Assembly (NCBI GenBank): GCA_016713565.1
Contig: JADJOX010000003.1
Span: forward strand, 310,001 to 374,000
DNA from: Ignavibacteriota bacterium
Lineage (GTDB): Bacteria; Bacteroidota; Ignavibacteria; Ignavibacteriales; Melioribacteraceae
Reading direction: 5' to 3'
Length of the DNA stretch: 64,000 nt
Shown here in pieces: positions 43,433 to 51,314 of the stretch. Every line of letters begins with the position of its first letter. The stretch's first letter is position 1. Both the position numbers and the translations under genes were made by a program. The notes below the pieces were generated by a model. The model was not told the origin of the DNA, made no database searches, and worked only from the letters and a program-made list of their open reading frames with translations.

Positions 43433-45100
43433 TTATTTTGAAACATCAATATTAATTATATTGAGTTTGCCAATAGATTTATCCGGAAAATATTTTCCTT
43501 CCAAATCACTCATTGTATTCTTTAAAACTTCAAGAGAACGTTGGCTTAACAAATCAATTTTTACAAGTCCCAAATCCTCAATTCCATACATATCCGGCTG
43601 AGTAATAATTAAACCAAGTCCTTTGTTTTTTGCGTATTCAAGCGGAACATAATTAGTAATTGCCTTTTCTGTTACCACAATTCCGCTTGGGTGAATGCTT
43701 AAGTGATGAGGAAATGAAGAAAGCTGACTTGCAATTTGTATTATGGTTTTCCAAGGCTCAATTTTAAAATTAAGATTTTTTGATTCTGGAAATTTTTCCG
43801 CAATTTGAACAAGATTTTGAGCGCTTGTCCAAGGAATAAATTTACTGTATTGAGAAATTTCACGTTCGGAAATTCCAAATACTTTTGCCGTTTCGCGGAA
43901 TGCCGAACGCGCGCGAAATGTGACGGTTGTAGATATCATCGCAACTTTATCATAACCGTATTTTTCATAAACGTACTTAACAATTTCATCGCGTTCGCGC
44001 CATGAAAAATCCAGATCAATATCCGGCGGACTGGTTCTGGCTCTATTTAAAAATCTTTCAAAATATAAATTATATTTTATGGGATCTATATCTGTAAATC
44101 CCAAACAATAAGAAACAAAACTATTCGCGGCGGAACCGCGGCCAAGAATTCTCATTCTCCTTAATTTTGCTTCTCTAACAATATCATGCACAACGAGGAA
44201 ATAATGCGAGAAGCCCATTTCTTCAATTACGTTCAACTCCATATCCAATCTTGCTAAGGCTTGTTCTGTAATATTTTTATATCTTTCAGCTAATCCCAGA
44301 TTGCAAATTTTCCTCAAATAATTCGGAGCATTTTCACCTTTAGGCAAATCAAATTTTGGAAATTTATTTCTCCCGAATTCCAAATCCACATTGCACATGT
44401 TTGCAATTTTTTTTGTATTTAGGATTGCTTCCGGCAAATTCCGCCAAATTTTTTCCAGCTCGCTTGGCGATTTAAAATAATATTCATCATCAATAATTTC
44501 CTCGTTTGTTAAATTTTCCAAAGTTGTGTTCTTCTTTATGGCAGTTACAACTTTTTGCAGCAAATGATCTTCTGGATTGAAAAAGTAAACAGGATTTGAA
44601 GCAACGAATTGCAAATCTTTACTTTTTGCAAACTCATAAAGTTCTCTTGTGTTTCTTTTATGCTTTTTAGTTGCTATCAGTTCAACAAATAAATTTTGTT
44701 TTAACTTTTTATTTTGATAAATGAGTTGAAGCAATTCAAGCGAAGATGTAATTACAAAAACATTTTCCAAATTTTCATCAAAAACCCTTTCCAATGAAAA
44801 ATCTTCTTTTATCTTTCTGCTTGTAGTAATTTGAGAAATATCGGAATATCCTTTGAGATTTTTCGCAATAAATATCGCAGATAATTTTTTGTTATTAGGA
44901 TCATCAATCAATACTCCTAAAATTGGTTTAATATTTTCTTCGCTTGCTTTTTTTGCAAATTTGATGCTTCCGTACATTCCGTTTGTATCTGTAAGAACGG
45001 CATACCTTTCACCGTATAATTTTGCCGAAGCAATAATTTTTTCTATTGGGATTGTTGCTTCAAGAATTGAATAATTTGAGTGATGGTGGAGCGAAAGCAT
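43433..45100 (-). CDS. N-terminal half of split DNA polymerase III alpha subunit
   Basis: A 555-residue protein with the PHP domain and palm of a DnaE. LHHHSNYSILEA (residues 4-15) and LTDTNGMYGSIKF belong to PHP, the latter lacking the usual metal-binding His. GRGSAANSFVSYCLGFTDIDP (near 320-340) and PPDIDLDF carry catalytic Asp362 and Asp364; GLVKIDLLSQRSLEVL carries the third, Asp516. It stops at residue 555, right after the palm, where normal DnaE proteins continue into the fingers. That continuation is encoded by the plus-strand gene 41725-43401, whose stop is 31 nt away. No intein motifs are seen at the break, unlike the cyanobacterial split dnaE. It is in a neighbourhood with a Y-family polymerase and LexA. 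Confidence 0.85.
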   Translation of the reverse strand: MLSLHHHSNYSILEATIPIEKIIASAKLYGERYAVLTDTNGMYGSIKFAKKASEENIKPILGVLIDDPNNKKLSAIFIAKNLKGYSDISQITTSRKIKEDFSLERVFDENLENVFVITSSLELLQLIYQNKKLKQNLFVELIATKKHKRNTRELYEFAKSKDLQFVASNPVYFFNPEDHLLQKVVTAIKKNTTLENLTNEEIIDDEYYFKSPSELEKIWRNLPEAILNTKKIANMCNVDLEFGRNKFPKFDLPKGENAPNYLRKICNLGLAERYKNITEQALARLDMELNVIEEMGFSHYFLVVHDIVREAKLRRMRILGRGSAANSFVSYCLGFTDIDPIKYNLYFERFLNRARTSPPDIDLDFSWRERDEIVKYVYEKYGYDKVAMISTTVTFRARSAFRETAKVFGISEREISQYSKFIPWTSAQNLVQIAEKFPESKNLNFKIEPWKTIIQIASQLSSFPHHLSIHPSGIVVTEKAITNYVPLEYAKNKGLGLIITQPDMYGIEDLGLVKIDLLSQRSLEVLKNTMSDLEGKYFPDKSIGKLNIINIDVSK

Positions 45101-45208
45101 TTTTTACGATTTTGCTTGAATTAATTTATCAAGTGAATTAGCAAAGTATTTAGATTTAAATGAGGATATTGGGACAAATATAAAATTATTTGTTTGGGAA
45201 TATAATTT

Positions 45209-46399
45209 TTATCTCATTCCAAAATAATGAGCGTCTACGTTTCTTTTGTTGGTCAATATTCCGCCCAATTGAATTGAAGAATATCCAAATTTGTCGCGTA
45301 TTTTTGTAACCGCTCTAAACATTTTTTTTCTTTTAACTTCATCATTTTCAAAAATTTCTTCTTGTTCCGTAAATTCATTAAAGTTTGTAAGATGAATTCC
45401 AATCAAACGAATACTTACTCTTCTGGTATCGGCTTTACGCAAAAGTTTTACCGCCGTTTCAAAAATTATTTTGTCATCATCGGTAGGCTTAATTGTTTTT
45501 GCTCTAGTTAAAGTTACAAAATCAGAATAGCGCAATTTTATACTTATTGTAGATGTTTGCCAATTTTTATTTCGTATCAGTTGGCATACTTGTCCGGTTA
45601 ACTTAAAAAGCGTATGCTCAGCTTCCGCTCTATTATTTTCATCTTTTCCGTAAGTTCTTTCTTTTGAAACACTTTTTCTTTCGGTAGGTGGATTAAGATA
45701 TTCGCTTCCTTCACCGTTTGCTTTTCTCCAAAGCGACGAGCCGTATTTGCCAAATGCGGCAATTAAATAATCTTCCGAAAGTTTTGTTATATCGCCGATT
45801 TTATAAATTCCTTTTAAGTGCAGATCGGGTAAAGTTTTTTTGCCAACGCCGGGAATTGTTTCAATAGGAAGCGGTGATAGAAATTCTTTTTCCATTCCCG
45901 GAATTATATAAGTTACACCTTTCGGCTTTGCGTAATCGGAACAAATTTTTGCAATCGTTTTATTGCTTCCTATTCCTATTGAACTCGGCAGCAGAAGTTT
46001 TGCTTCAATTTCTTTTTGAATTTTTACCGCCAGCATATACATTGAACCATAAATATTTTTTGTGCCGGTAAAATCCATATAAAATTCATCAACGGAAGCC
46101 TGCTCAATTAACGGAGCGTAATTTTCTAAAATCCGTTTAACCGACTTTGAATATTTTCCATACTCACCATGACTTCCATTAATATAAATTCCTTTTGGAC
46201 AAAGCTGATAAGCTTGTTTAATAGGCATTCCGGAATGAACCCCAAATTTTCTTGATTCATAAGAACACGCCGCGACAACGCCTCTTCCGTATTGAGGATC
46301 GGCGCCAACAATAACCGGTTTGCCAATTAAAGATGGATTAAGGATTCTTTCAACTGAAACAAAAAATGAATCGAGATCTAAATGAAATATTGTACGCAT
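45209..46399 (-). CDS. Y-family DNA polymerase (Pol IV/DinB type)
   Basis: A 396-residue translesion polymerase. I start at the ATG at 46399, giving the standard opening MRTIFHLDLDSFFVSVER, rather than at 46492; the extra 31 codons have no family counterpart and come from a compositionally different stretch. The catalytic acids are in HLDLDSFF and ASVDEFYMDF; ACSYESRKFGVHSGMP, GIGSNKTIAKICSDYAKPKG and the helix-hairpin-helix IPGVGKKTLPDLHLKGI follow, then the little-finger domain. It lies 108 nt upstream of the DnaE N-terminal half on the same strand. In Bacteroidota such a polymerase commonly accompanies an error-prone DnaE under LexA control. Confidence 0.9.
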   Translation of the reverse strand: MRTIFHLDLDSFFVSVERILNPSLIGKPVIVGADPQYGRGVVAACSYESRKFGVHSGMPIKQAYQLCPKGIYINGSHGEYGKYSKSVKRILENYAPLIEQASVDEFYMDFTGTKNIYGSMYMLAVKIQKEIEAKLLLPSSIGIGSNKTIAKICSDYAKPKGVTYIIPGMEKEFLSPLPIETIPGVGKKTLPDLHLKGIYKIGDITKLSEDYLIAAFGKYGSSLWRKANGEGSEYLNPPTERKSVSKERTYGKDENNRAEAEHTLFKLTGQVCQLIRNKNWQTSTISIKLRYSDFVTLTRAKTIKPTDDDKIIFETAVKLLRKADTRRVSIRLIGIHLTNFNEFTEQEEIFENDEVKRKKMFRAVTKIRDKFGYSSIQLGGILTNKRNVDAHYFGMR

Positions 46400-46431
46400 A
46401 ATTAAGTCAAAGTTAAAAAGTGAAAAGAAAA

Positions 46432-46532
46432 TACATTCATCGGCTCTGCCCGGGATAAAAACATTCATGCCGAGCCTTTCAGCTGCGATCAATATAAACT
46501 TAGTTGAAACCTAAGCAAAGCCGAAGCCAGAA
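46432..46532 (-). other. GC-richer intergenic stretch before the Y-family polymerase
   Basis: This 100-nt stretch is visibly richer in G+C than its surroundings and contains repeated short words (two CATTCAT/GATGAATG copies, GGCTC/GAGCC pairs, a CCCGGG core, GCAAAGCCGAAGCC). It creates an in-frame extension of the polymerase gene back to 46492. It resembles a dispersed intergenic repeat rather than coding sequence, but no second copy was found in the window. Confidence 0.3.
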
Positions 46533-46538
46533 AATAGT

Positions 46539-46790
46539 TTAATTATTCTGCAGATTATTAAAATGAGAAACCGCGATATCATTAAGTTGATTTTTTAATT
46601 CGCCAGACATTATAATTCTATCGTAATATTTACCGTCTTTACCTTTTTCGCTCGGCGAACTTACAAAAAGTCCGTTTGAACTTTCCACCAAAGTAAAACC
46701 TTTAATGATAATGCCTTCATCTGTTTCTACATCAAAAAAAGCCGCGGTTTTACTGTTGCCGTTATAAAGGTTCATTCTATTTATTTTCAT
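46539..46790 (-). CDS. SpoVG-like protein
   Basis: An 83-residue protein with the SpoVG pattern: MKINRMNLYNGNSKTAAFFDVET (strand, turn, strand), then EGIIIKGFTLVESSNGLFVSSPSEKGKDGKYYDRI at residues 25-59, matching the family's IKVIEGxxGLFVAMPSRKxxDGxYxD. SpoVG proteins bind DNA or RNA and act as regulators in several phyla. It stands alone between the Y-family polymerase gene and a decayed DUF5131 gene; no operon partner is evident. Its role here is not known. Confidence 0.72.
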   Translation of the reverse strand: MKINRMNLYNGNSKTAAFFDVETDEGIIIKGFTLVESSNGLFVSSPSEKGKDGKYYDRIIMSGELKNQLNDIAVSHFNNLQNN

Positions 46791-46973
46791 TTTATCTCTC
46801 CATTTGTTTATAAATAAATCTATTCAATAGCACTAACAATCATTATTAAACAATATTTCGAAGTGATATTGTATAAAAATTAAATTAATTAGATTTGTAT
46901 TAATTTACAAGATTTTATTTTGCATTTTGATTTTTTAAAAGAAGACTAATTTTTGTGAATATTCTTTTGCAAC

Positions 46974-47162
46974 TTATGCAACTTTAGGAAAACTTTCCCA
47001 GATTCTGCCTTGAAGTTTTCTCCCATTGGCTTTTTTATTCCTTTTGATTTCGTCGGCTCCCCAAGTTCCCCATTGCTTAAAGAAAAAGGGAACATTCCCT
47101 TCTTCACATTGATCTTTAATGTTTATTGCCCACTCTTCTTTAACCCCAAAGGTGTGAAACTT
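46974..47162 (-). pseudogene. remnant of a DUF5131 (phage Gp37/Gp68-like) gene
   Basis: The minus strand holds an open stretch of about 60 codons whose last part reads EEWAINIKDQCEEGNVPFFF then KQWGTWG, and ends with GRKLQGRIWESFP before a TAA at 46974-46976. This is the characteristic C-terminus of DUF5131 proteins (IRDQC...GVPFFFKQWG...GR.LDGR.W.E.P). An in-frame stop at 47165-47163 and no start codon show that the 5' part is lost; upstream frames hold no clear continuation before the DUF72 gene at 47216. The plus-strand open frame over the same bases is a shadow. Confidence 0.7.
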
Positions 47163-47215
47163 TTACATGATAAGAATGTAAAGAATAGCCGCCTAAGAGG
47201 TGACATTATTGTTCT

Positions 47216-48088
47216 CTAATTCTTCGCAAACTCTTTTAATCTCGGGTAAGCTTTTATAATTGTAGGCGGCATTTTAATTTTTGCTCTTTCTTTTAAAAGA
47301 TGGAGAATCTCAAACGCATTTGCAACGGCATTTCCATGCGGGTGGTTGTTCATAACGACAAAAACTTTTTTAACTTTATCATATACTTCTTTAATCTTTT
47401 GATCAATCTCCGCTAACTCTCCGGGAGAATATAGATATTCATAACGTGCGCTTTGTTCTTCGTAAGTTTGCTTCTTACCAAAATTACTTAGTGATTTTTT
47501 CCACGCTTCTTCATTTCTACCGTGAAACCTGATATAAGCGGCATTGTTCCCTATTATTGTCTTAAACTCAATTGCTTCTCCTATTTGCGGCTGATCAATT
47601 GTACAGAAAGTTATTGTCTTCGCGTTTTTGTTGTTCCATGATTTATGTCTTACTTCCACAAATTTTTCATAACCTTCAAATTTTTCTATAAGTCCGCGCA
47701 AGTAATCTACATTAGCTTCATTAAAATCAAATGAATAAGGAAATTGCAGCAATAACCCGCCAAGTTTTTCAGCTTCTTTCAAAATATTAAGATTTTGGTG
47801 AACCGCTTCAATTTGTTCATCGCCGTATTGACGTTTATGCGTAAAATCTTGATGAAGTTTTACGGTAAACAAAAATTCATTGGTATCTTCTGTTTGCCGC
47901 AGCCAGCCTTTTACAATTCCCGGAGCCAAATATGTGTAGTAAGTAGAGTTTACTTCTACCATATTAAAATAACGTGAATAATATGTTAGCCAGCTAAGTT
48001 CCTTGGATTGTTCGCACGGATAAAAGCTCGGCACCCAGTCTTTATATGACCAGCCTGCCGTGCCTACGTAAAGTTTTGGATTTTGCAT
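47216..48088 (-). CDS. DUF72 family protein
   Basis: A 290-residue TIM-barrel-like DUF72 protein. The start LYVGTAGWSYKDWVPSFYP (residues 5-23), then MVEVNSTYYTYLAPGIVKGWLRQT, FLFTVKLHQDFTHKR, GGLLLQFPYSF, FVEVRHKSW, AAYIRFHGRNEEAW and the final VVMNNHPHGNAVANAFEI are the family's ordered motifs. The biochemical role of DUF72 is unknown. In many genomes it lies near DNA-repair genes or DUF5131, and here a DUF5131 remnant lies immediately downstream and DNA polymerases further on. Its start is 178 nt from the DinB-superfamily gene's stop. Confidence 0.85.
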   Translation of the reverse strand: MQNPKLYVGTAGWSYKDWVPSFYPCEQSKELSWLTYYSRYFNMVEVNSTYYTYLAPGIVKGWLRQTEDTNEFLFTVKLHQDFTHKRQYGDEQIEAVHQNLNILKEAEKLGGLLLQFPYSFDFNEANVDYLRGLIEKFEGYEKFVEVRHKSWNNKNAKTITFCTIDQPQIGEAIEFKTIIGNNAAYIRFHGRNEEAWKKSLSNFGKKQTYEEQSARYEYLYSPGELAEIDQKIKEVYDKVKKVFVVMNNHPHGNAVANAFEILHLLKERAKIKMPPTIIKAYPRLKEFAKN

Positions 48089-48266
48089 AATTTGGAAAAT
48101 ATTCTTATTATGTAACTAAATAGAGAATATAAAGATATCAAAAAAATTTCCCGCTTTTACTTCGAGAGACTAACTATCAAAGCGAAACAGTTGAAAAGAA
48201 TGTTTTATAAACAAATTAGTAGTCCCCTTAGTAACGGACTACCTTGAGAATTACAATAAATTAAAA

Positions 48267-48734
48267 TTAACCGCCGTATGGCATTTGCGGAACTTTGTTT
48301 AATAATCTTGCATAAACGGCTAAAGCTCCTCTATGATGAGCAGTGTGATCTCCAATTGCTCCAACTACTGCCATTTTTGGCGCACCGGTCATTATTTCTC
48401 CGGTAATCGGCGCCATTAATTCTGCATCGGGAATAGCTTTTAAATTTTCAATTCCTTTTGCGGTTGCGTCTTTAAAATATTTTACGCTTTCATCAAAAGA
48501 TTTATACTTTTTCATTCTTTCACCGTAATCTTCAAAGTTCATGTCAAAACCTTTGCTGCCAAAAGCTCCTTCTAAAAACCAATCAATTGTTTCTGCTGCA
48601 TGACCAATATGCTGAGCCACTGTATACATTTCTTCTTTTGGTTTAAAACTTGAATCAGTTTCTTCCAAACAACTAATTGTGTTCATAAAAAATAGTTCTT
48701 GTGTTTTTAGTTGTTCAATTAAACCTTCTTTCAT
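48267..48734 (-). CDS. DinB-superfamily (DUF664-like) metalloprotein
   Basis: A 155-residue four-helix-bundle protein of the DinB/YfiT-like superfamily (unrelated to DinB polymerase). The three metal-binding histidines are visible: VAQHIGHAAETIDW (residues about 44-57) and the GDHTAHHRGALAVYARLL motif near the C-terminus. The ending NKVPQMPYGG is typical for these proteins. They are often thiol-dependent transferases or damage-induced proteins of unknown substrate. An AGGAG ribosome site precedes the ATG. It stands alone on the minus strand. Confidence 0.82.
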   Translation of the reverse strand: MKEGLIEQLKTQELFFMNTISCLEETDSSFKPKEEMYTVAQHIGHAAETIDWFLEGAFGSKGFDMNFEDYGERMKKYKSFDESVKYFKDATAKGIENLKAIPDAELMAPITGEIMTGAPKMAVVGAIGDHTAHHRGALAVYARLLNKVPQMPYGG

Positions 48735-48849
48735 GGAATTTTCTCCTTTTAGAAATTTGTTGTGAGTTGGTTTGTTAAGTAAAATTATGTGAATTTGTAA
48801 GGCTTGTAAAAAAAAAGATAATGTGTTTATTTATAAAATTACGCTAAAA

Positions 48850-49269
48850 TTATTCACCCATTACGGTAATTACAATTCTTCTTGAGCCGCCGTAATCTCT
48901 ATGTTCACAAAGATAAATTCCCTGCCAAGTGCCTAAGTTTAATCTTCCATCTTTAATTGGAATTGTTAGTGATGGTCCTAGCAGCGAAGCTTTTATGTGA
49001 GCAGGCATGTCATCCGGCCCTTCATATGTATGTTCAAAATAAGTGATCTTTTCAGAAACAATATTATTAAAATATTTTTCCATATCTCTGCGGACATCGG
49101 AAGAAACGTTTTCATTTATTGTTAAAGATGCCGATGTATGCTTGATAAAAATGTTAGCCAATCCAACCTTTATATTTTTCATTTCGGGAATCGCATTCTC
49201 AATATCGCGAGTAACTATGTGAAATCCGCGGCTTACTTGCTTTAAAGTTATTTCTGTTTGGTAATTCAT
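48850..49269 (-). CDS. YjbQ/UPF0047 family protein
   Basis: A 139-residue protein of the YjbQ family, annotated as secondary thiamine-phosphate synthase because some members can complement thiamine synthesis mutants. Ordered motifs are FHIVTRDIENAI (residues 16-27), GLANIFIKHTSASLTINENVSSDVRRDM (with the metal-binding HTSASL), MPAHIKASLLGPSLTIPIKDGRLNLGTWQGIYLCEHRD (shown by positions about 88-125) and a final RIVITVMGE. It is full length. A GAGG ribosome site precedes the ATG. The physiological role is uncertain. Its 5' side borders a dispersed repeat at 49285. Confidence 0.85.
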   Translation of the reverse strand: MNYQTEITLKQVSRGFHIVTRDIENAIPEMKNIKVGLANIFIKHTSASLTINENVSSDVRRDMEKYFNNIVSEKITYFEHTYEGPDDMPAHIKASLLGPSLTIPIKDGRLNLGTWQGIYLCEHRDYGGSRRIVITVMGE

Positions 49270-49284
49270 AACTCCTCTTTTACT

Positions 49285-49378
49285 TTTTGCGTTCTTTGCG
49301 AATATTTCATTGCGACCTTTGCGTGGGAAAGTTTCACGCAGAGATCGCTAAGTTTTCATACGCCGAGTACGCAAAGCT
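49285..49378. repeat. dispersed TTGCG/CGCAAAG repeat, copy 1
   Basis: An intergenic stretch with words TTTTTGCGTTCTTTGCG, GACCTTTGCGTG, GTTTCACGCAGAGATCGCTAAG and TACGCAAAG. The same words recur at 49951-49994 and 50380-50425, in both orientations. Such sequences are common intergenic repeats in Bacteroidota/Chlorobiota genomes and often sit near GxxExxY genes. Here copies lie on both sides of one. Confidence 0.55.
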
Positions 49379-49440
49379 AAAATATATCAAATTTAATTTC
49401 TACTACATTCTTATTGTTAACTACCGAATAAGTGAGTTGC

Positions 49441-49935
49441 TCAAAACATCTCCATTTGTGCTTCGCCGCCGGAAAATTCTTTTTCATGATCGAGCAGCCA
49501 TTTCTTTCTCCACAGTCCTCCGGCATAACCTGTTAAACTTCCGTCGCTGCCAATTACTCTGTGACAAGGAACAATAATAGAAATTTGATTTCTGCCGTTT
49601 GCGGCTCCCACCGCCCTTATTGCTTTTTTATCGCCTAATGATTCCGCGACAAAATTGTAGGATACCGTTTTGCCGTAAGGAATTTTAAGCAATTCGCTCC
49701 ATACTTTCTGCTGGAATTCCGTTCCCTCTTGCTTGACCGGAACTGTGAAGTTATTTCTCTTTCCGGAAAAATATTCCGACAATTCTTTTTTGCAGTGAAG
49801 CAATACCGAGCTTGGATTTTCAGCTTCCATTTCAGTATCGTCAAAAACAAAAAGTATTGAAGAAACAGAGTCTTCATCTCCGGTTAGTTTTATTTTACCG
49901 ATTGGAGAGCGGAGGGAAGTAATGTATTTAGGCAT
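49441..49935 (-). CDS. ogt: methylated-DNA-protein cysteine methyltransferase
   Basis: A 164-residue O6-alkylguanine-DNA alkyltransferase that removes alkyl groups from guanine by irreversible transfer to its own cysteine. The acceptor Cys124 lies in IIVPCHRVIGSDGSL; the helix-turn-helix with the arginine finger is KAIRAVGAANGRN (residues 104-116), and EFQQKVWSELLKIPYGKTVSYN marks the start of the domain. The C-terminus GYAGGLWRKKWLLDHE is standard. The short N-terminal part lacks an Ada-type zinc domain, so this is the Ogt/MGMT form. It is in the repair-gene neighbourhood with LexA and DNA polymerases. Confidence 0.92.
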   Translation of the reverse strand: MPKYITSLRSPIGKIKLTGDEDSVSSILFVFDDTEMEAENPSSVLLHCKKELSEYFSGKRNNFTVPVKQEGTEFQQKVWSELLKIPYGKTVSYNFVAESLGDKKAIRAVGAANGRNQISIIVPCHRVIGSDGSLTGYAGGLWRKKWLLDHEKEFSGGEAQMEMF

Positions 49936-49950
49936 AATTGTCCTCTTGGT

Positions 49951-49994
49951 TCACGCAAAGTAACGCAAAGAGTCTCCGCAATGAGCGCAAAGTT
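49951..49994. repeat. dispersed TTGCG/CGCAAAG repeat, copy 2
   Basis: Short stretch with TTCACGCAAAGTAACGCAAAG and GAGCGCAAAG immediately 3' of the GxxExxY gene (stop at 49994). It is oriented opposite to copy 3 on the 5' side of that gene, so the gene is flanked by inverted related sequences. Confidence 0.55.
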
Positions 49995-50371
49995 TATAAA
50001 TTATTAACAATTCTATGAATTCCATTTTTGAGTAATTTAGTATTGAAATTAATCAATAACCCTAATTTTAAGTTTGATAATTTGAGATATGTAAGTAATT
50101 GTGAATAATGTACAGGAGCTAAATTCTCAACTGATTTTATTTCAATTATGACTTTATTTTCAACTAATAAATCTAATCTATAACTAACATCTAATTTCAC
50201 TTCTTTATATTCAAAAGGCATTGGAACTTGTTGTATAACTTTTAATCCCTCTTCTTTTAAATCATAAGCTAACGCATTTTCATATACAGATTCTAACAAG
50301 CCCGGTCCTATTCTTTTATGAAGCTCAATTGCAAGACCAATTACCTTTTTAGAAATTTCATTTTCCGTCAT
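49994..50371 (-). CDS. GxxExxY protein
   Basis: A 125-residue PD-(D/E)XK-fold protein. The naming motif is GPGLLESVYENAL (residues 18-30), preceded by SKKVIGLAIELHKRI; further on, RLDLLVENKVIIEIKSVENL carries the nuclease-like D...E-x-K residues, and the ending LLINFNTKLLKNGIHRIV is typical. Function is unknown. Such genes are scattered as single, repeat-flanked units in many environmental genomes and behave like mobile or domesticated elements. Here inverted TTGCG/CGCAAAG repeats lie on both sides, and a short remnant resembling its N-terminus lies 160 nt upstream. Confidence 0.85.
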   Translation of the reverse strand: MTENEISKKVIGLAIELHKRIGPGLLESVYENALAYDLKEEGLKVIQQVPMPFEYKEVKLDVSYRLDLLVENKVIIEIKSVENLAPVHYSQLLTYLKLSNLKLGLLINFNTKLLKNGIHRIVNNL

Positions 50372-50379
50372 GTTATTTC

Positions 50380-50425
50380 TTTTGCGTTCTTTGCGATTAT
50401 TTCTTAGCGAGCTCTGCGTGAAACA
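50380..50425. repeat. dispersed TTGCG/CGCAAAG repeat, copy 3
   Basis: Stretch with TTTTGCGTTCTTTGCGATT and TTAGCGAGCTCTGCGTGAAAC, located 9 nt upstream of the GxxExxY start. It matches copy 1 in the same orientation (GCGTTCTTTGCG) and copy 2 in reverse. Confidence 0.55.
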
Positions 50426-50528
50426 AGAGCTCCACCTAAAATCTAATTATACTCCTTCCTATATCCTAGCATTGTTTTTTGTTTCCCAACAAACATTCTC
50501 CATAAGCCGGTACTAATAATCTATGCAC

Positions 50529-50588
50529 TTAATTCTTGCGTAAATTAATTGTCAACCCAATTACAATTTCCGATAATTCGTCTTCCAT
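50529..50588 (-). pseudogene. possible remnant of a GxxExxY N-terminus
   Basis: A 19-codon minus-strand frame (ATG at 50588, TAA at 50529) reads ELSEIVIGLTINLRK, which resembles the N-terminal ELTEKIIGLAIEVHK segment of GxxExxY proteins and then stops before the GxxExxY motif. It lies between the intact gene (ending upstream at 50371) and lexA. The match is short and may be chance. Confidence 0.3.
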
Positions 50589-50649
50589 TATTTTTCCATT
50601 AGTAAATTTAGCGCGCTTTTCTTTACTTCTTTTTTTTTGGTTAATTTTC

Positions 50650-51276
50650 TTACCCAGCCATTGTCTCCATACTTCTGTATATTCCGACAACTATTCCCAC
50701 TATTTTAAAGTTAACATAATTCTTTTTAATTATTATTGGTTCAAACTCCGGATTTTCCGAATGCAATTCAATTGAATTTGCTTTCTTAAAAAATCTCTTC
50801 ACAACCGCGGCATCATCTAAAATTGCAACAACAATTTTTCCGTTTACCGGTTCCAAATTTGGATTTACAATTACCACATCTCCGCTAAAAATGTATGCAT
50901 CCTTTAAACTTTCCCCTTTTACGCGAAGCAGAAATGAATCTTTAGGCATGTGCGCAATTGTAGGAAGTTCAATTGTATCAATTGCGTCCGGGTAAATTGT
51001 AAGCGGATTTCCCGCGGCAACTTCACCAAGTATTGGTTTGGGAATAAAGAACTTATCTTCAAGCAAAAGTTCAATTCCCCTGGAAAGTTTGGAATTACGT
51101 TTAATATATCCCTTTTTCTCTATTGCATTCAAATGCTGCTGAGCAGTTGATCTGTTATTGTAACCAAACTTTTTCGCAATTTCAGCTAAGGTCGGCATAA
51201 AACCATTAGTTTTTGATTCAGCTAAAAATTCTAAAATTTTCTGCTGGGTTTTTGTTAATTCTTTAGGCATAAGCAC
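50650..51276 (-). CDS. lexA: LexA-type repressor
   Basis: A 208-residue SOS repressor (starting at the ATG at 51276 or 51270). The winged helix at residues about 5-65 (LTKTQQKILEFLAESKTNGFMPTLAEIAKKFGYNNRSTAQQHLNAIEKKGYI, given by position) matches LexA. The self-cleavage site is Ala88-Gly89 in GEVAAGNP; Ser123 (VKGESLKD) and Lys160 (AVVKRF) form the catalytic dyad. The Met usually following the serine is Leu here. Two palindromes upstream fit operators. It probably controls the polymerase genes of region 4. The C-terminal end SMETMAG is unusual, and another frame stays open past it, so the tail should be checked. Confidence 0.88.
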   Translation of the reverse strand: MLMPKELTKTQQKILEFLAESKTNGFMPTLAEIAKKFGYNNRSTAQQHLNAIEKKGYIKRNSKLSRGIELLLEDKFFIPKPILGEVAAGNPLTIYPDAIDTIELPTIAHMPKDSFLLRVKGESLKDAYIFSGDVVIVNPNLEPVNGKIVVAILDDAAVVKRFFKKANSIELHSENPEFEPIIIKKNYVNFKIVGIVVGIYRSMETMAG

Positions 51277-51314
51277 ACCTTCGGCTGGTTAGTTACATTA
51301 AGGATTTCTACTTA

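Noticed and set aside
43433..45100. Split intein as in cyanobacterial dnaE
   Set aside because: Neither the C-terminus of the N-half nor the N-terminus of the C-half shows intein splice blocks, and the two genes are convergent with both halves ending in ordinary sequence.
46400..46492. N-terminal extension of the Y-family polymerase
   Set aside because: The 31 extra codons have no counterpart in the family and come from a GC-richer repeat-like stretch; the ATG at 46399 gives the standard start.
47010..47219. Plus-strand open frame of 69 codons
   Set aside because: It is the antisense shadow of the DUF5131 C-terminal remnant, whose conserved motifs are clear on the minus strand.
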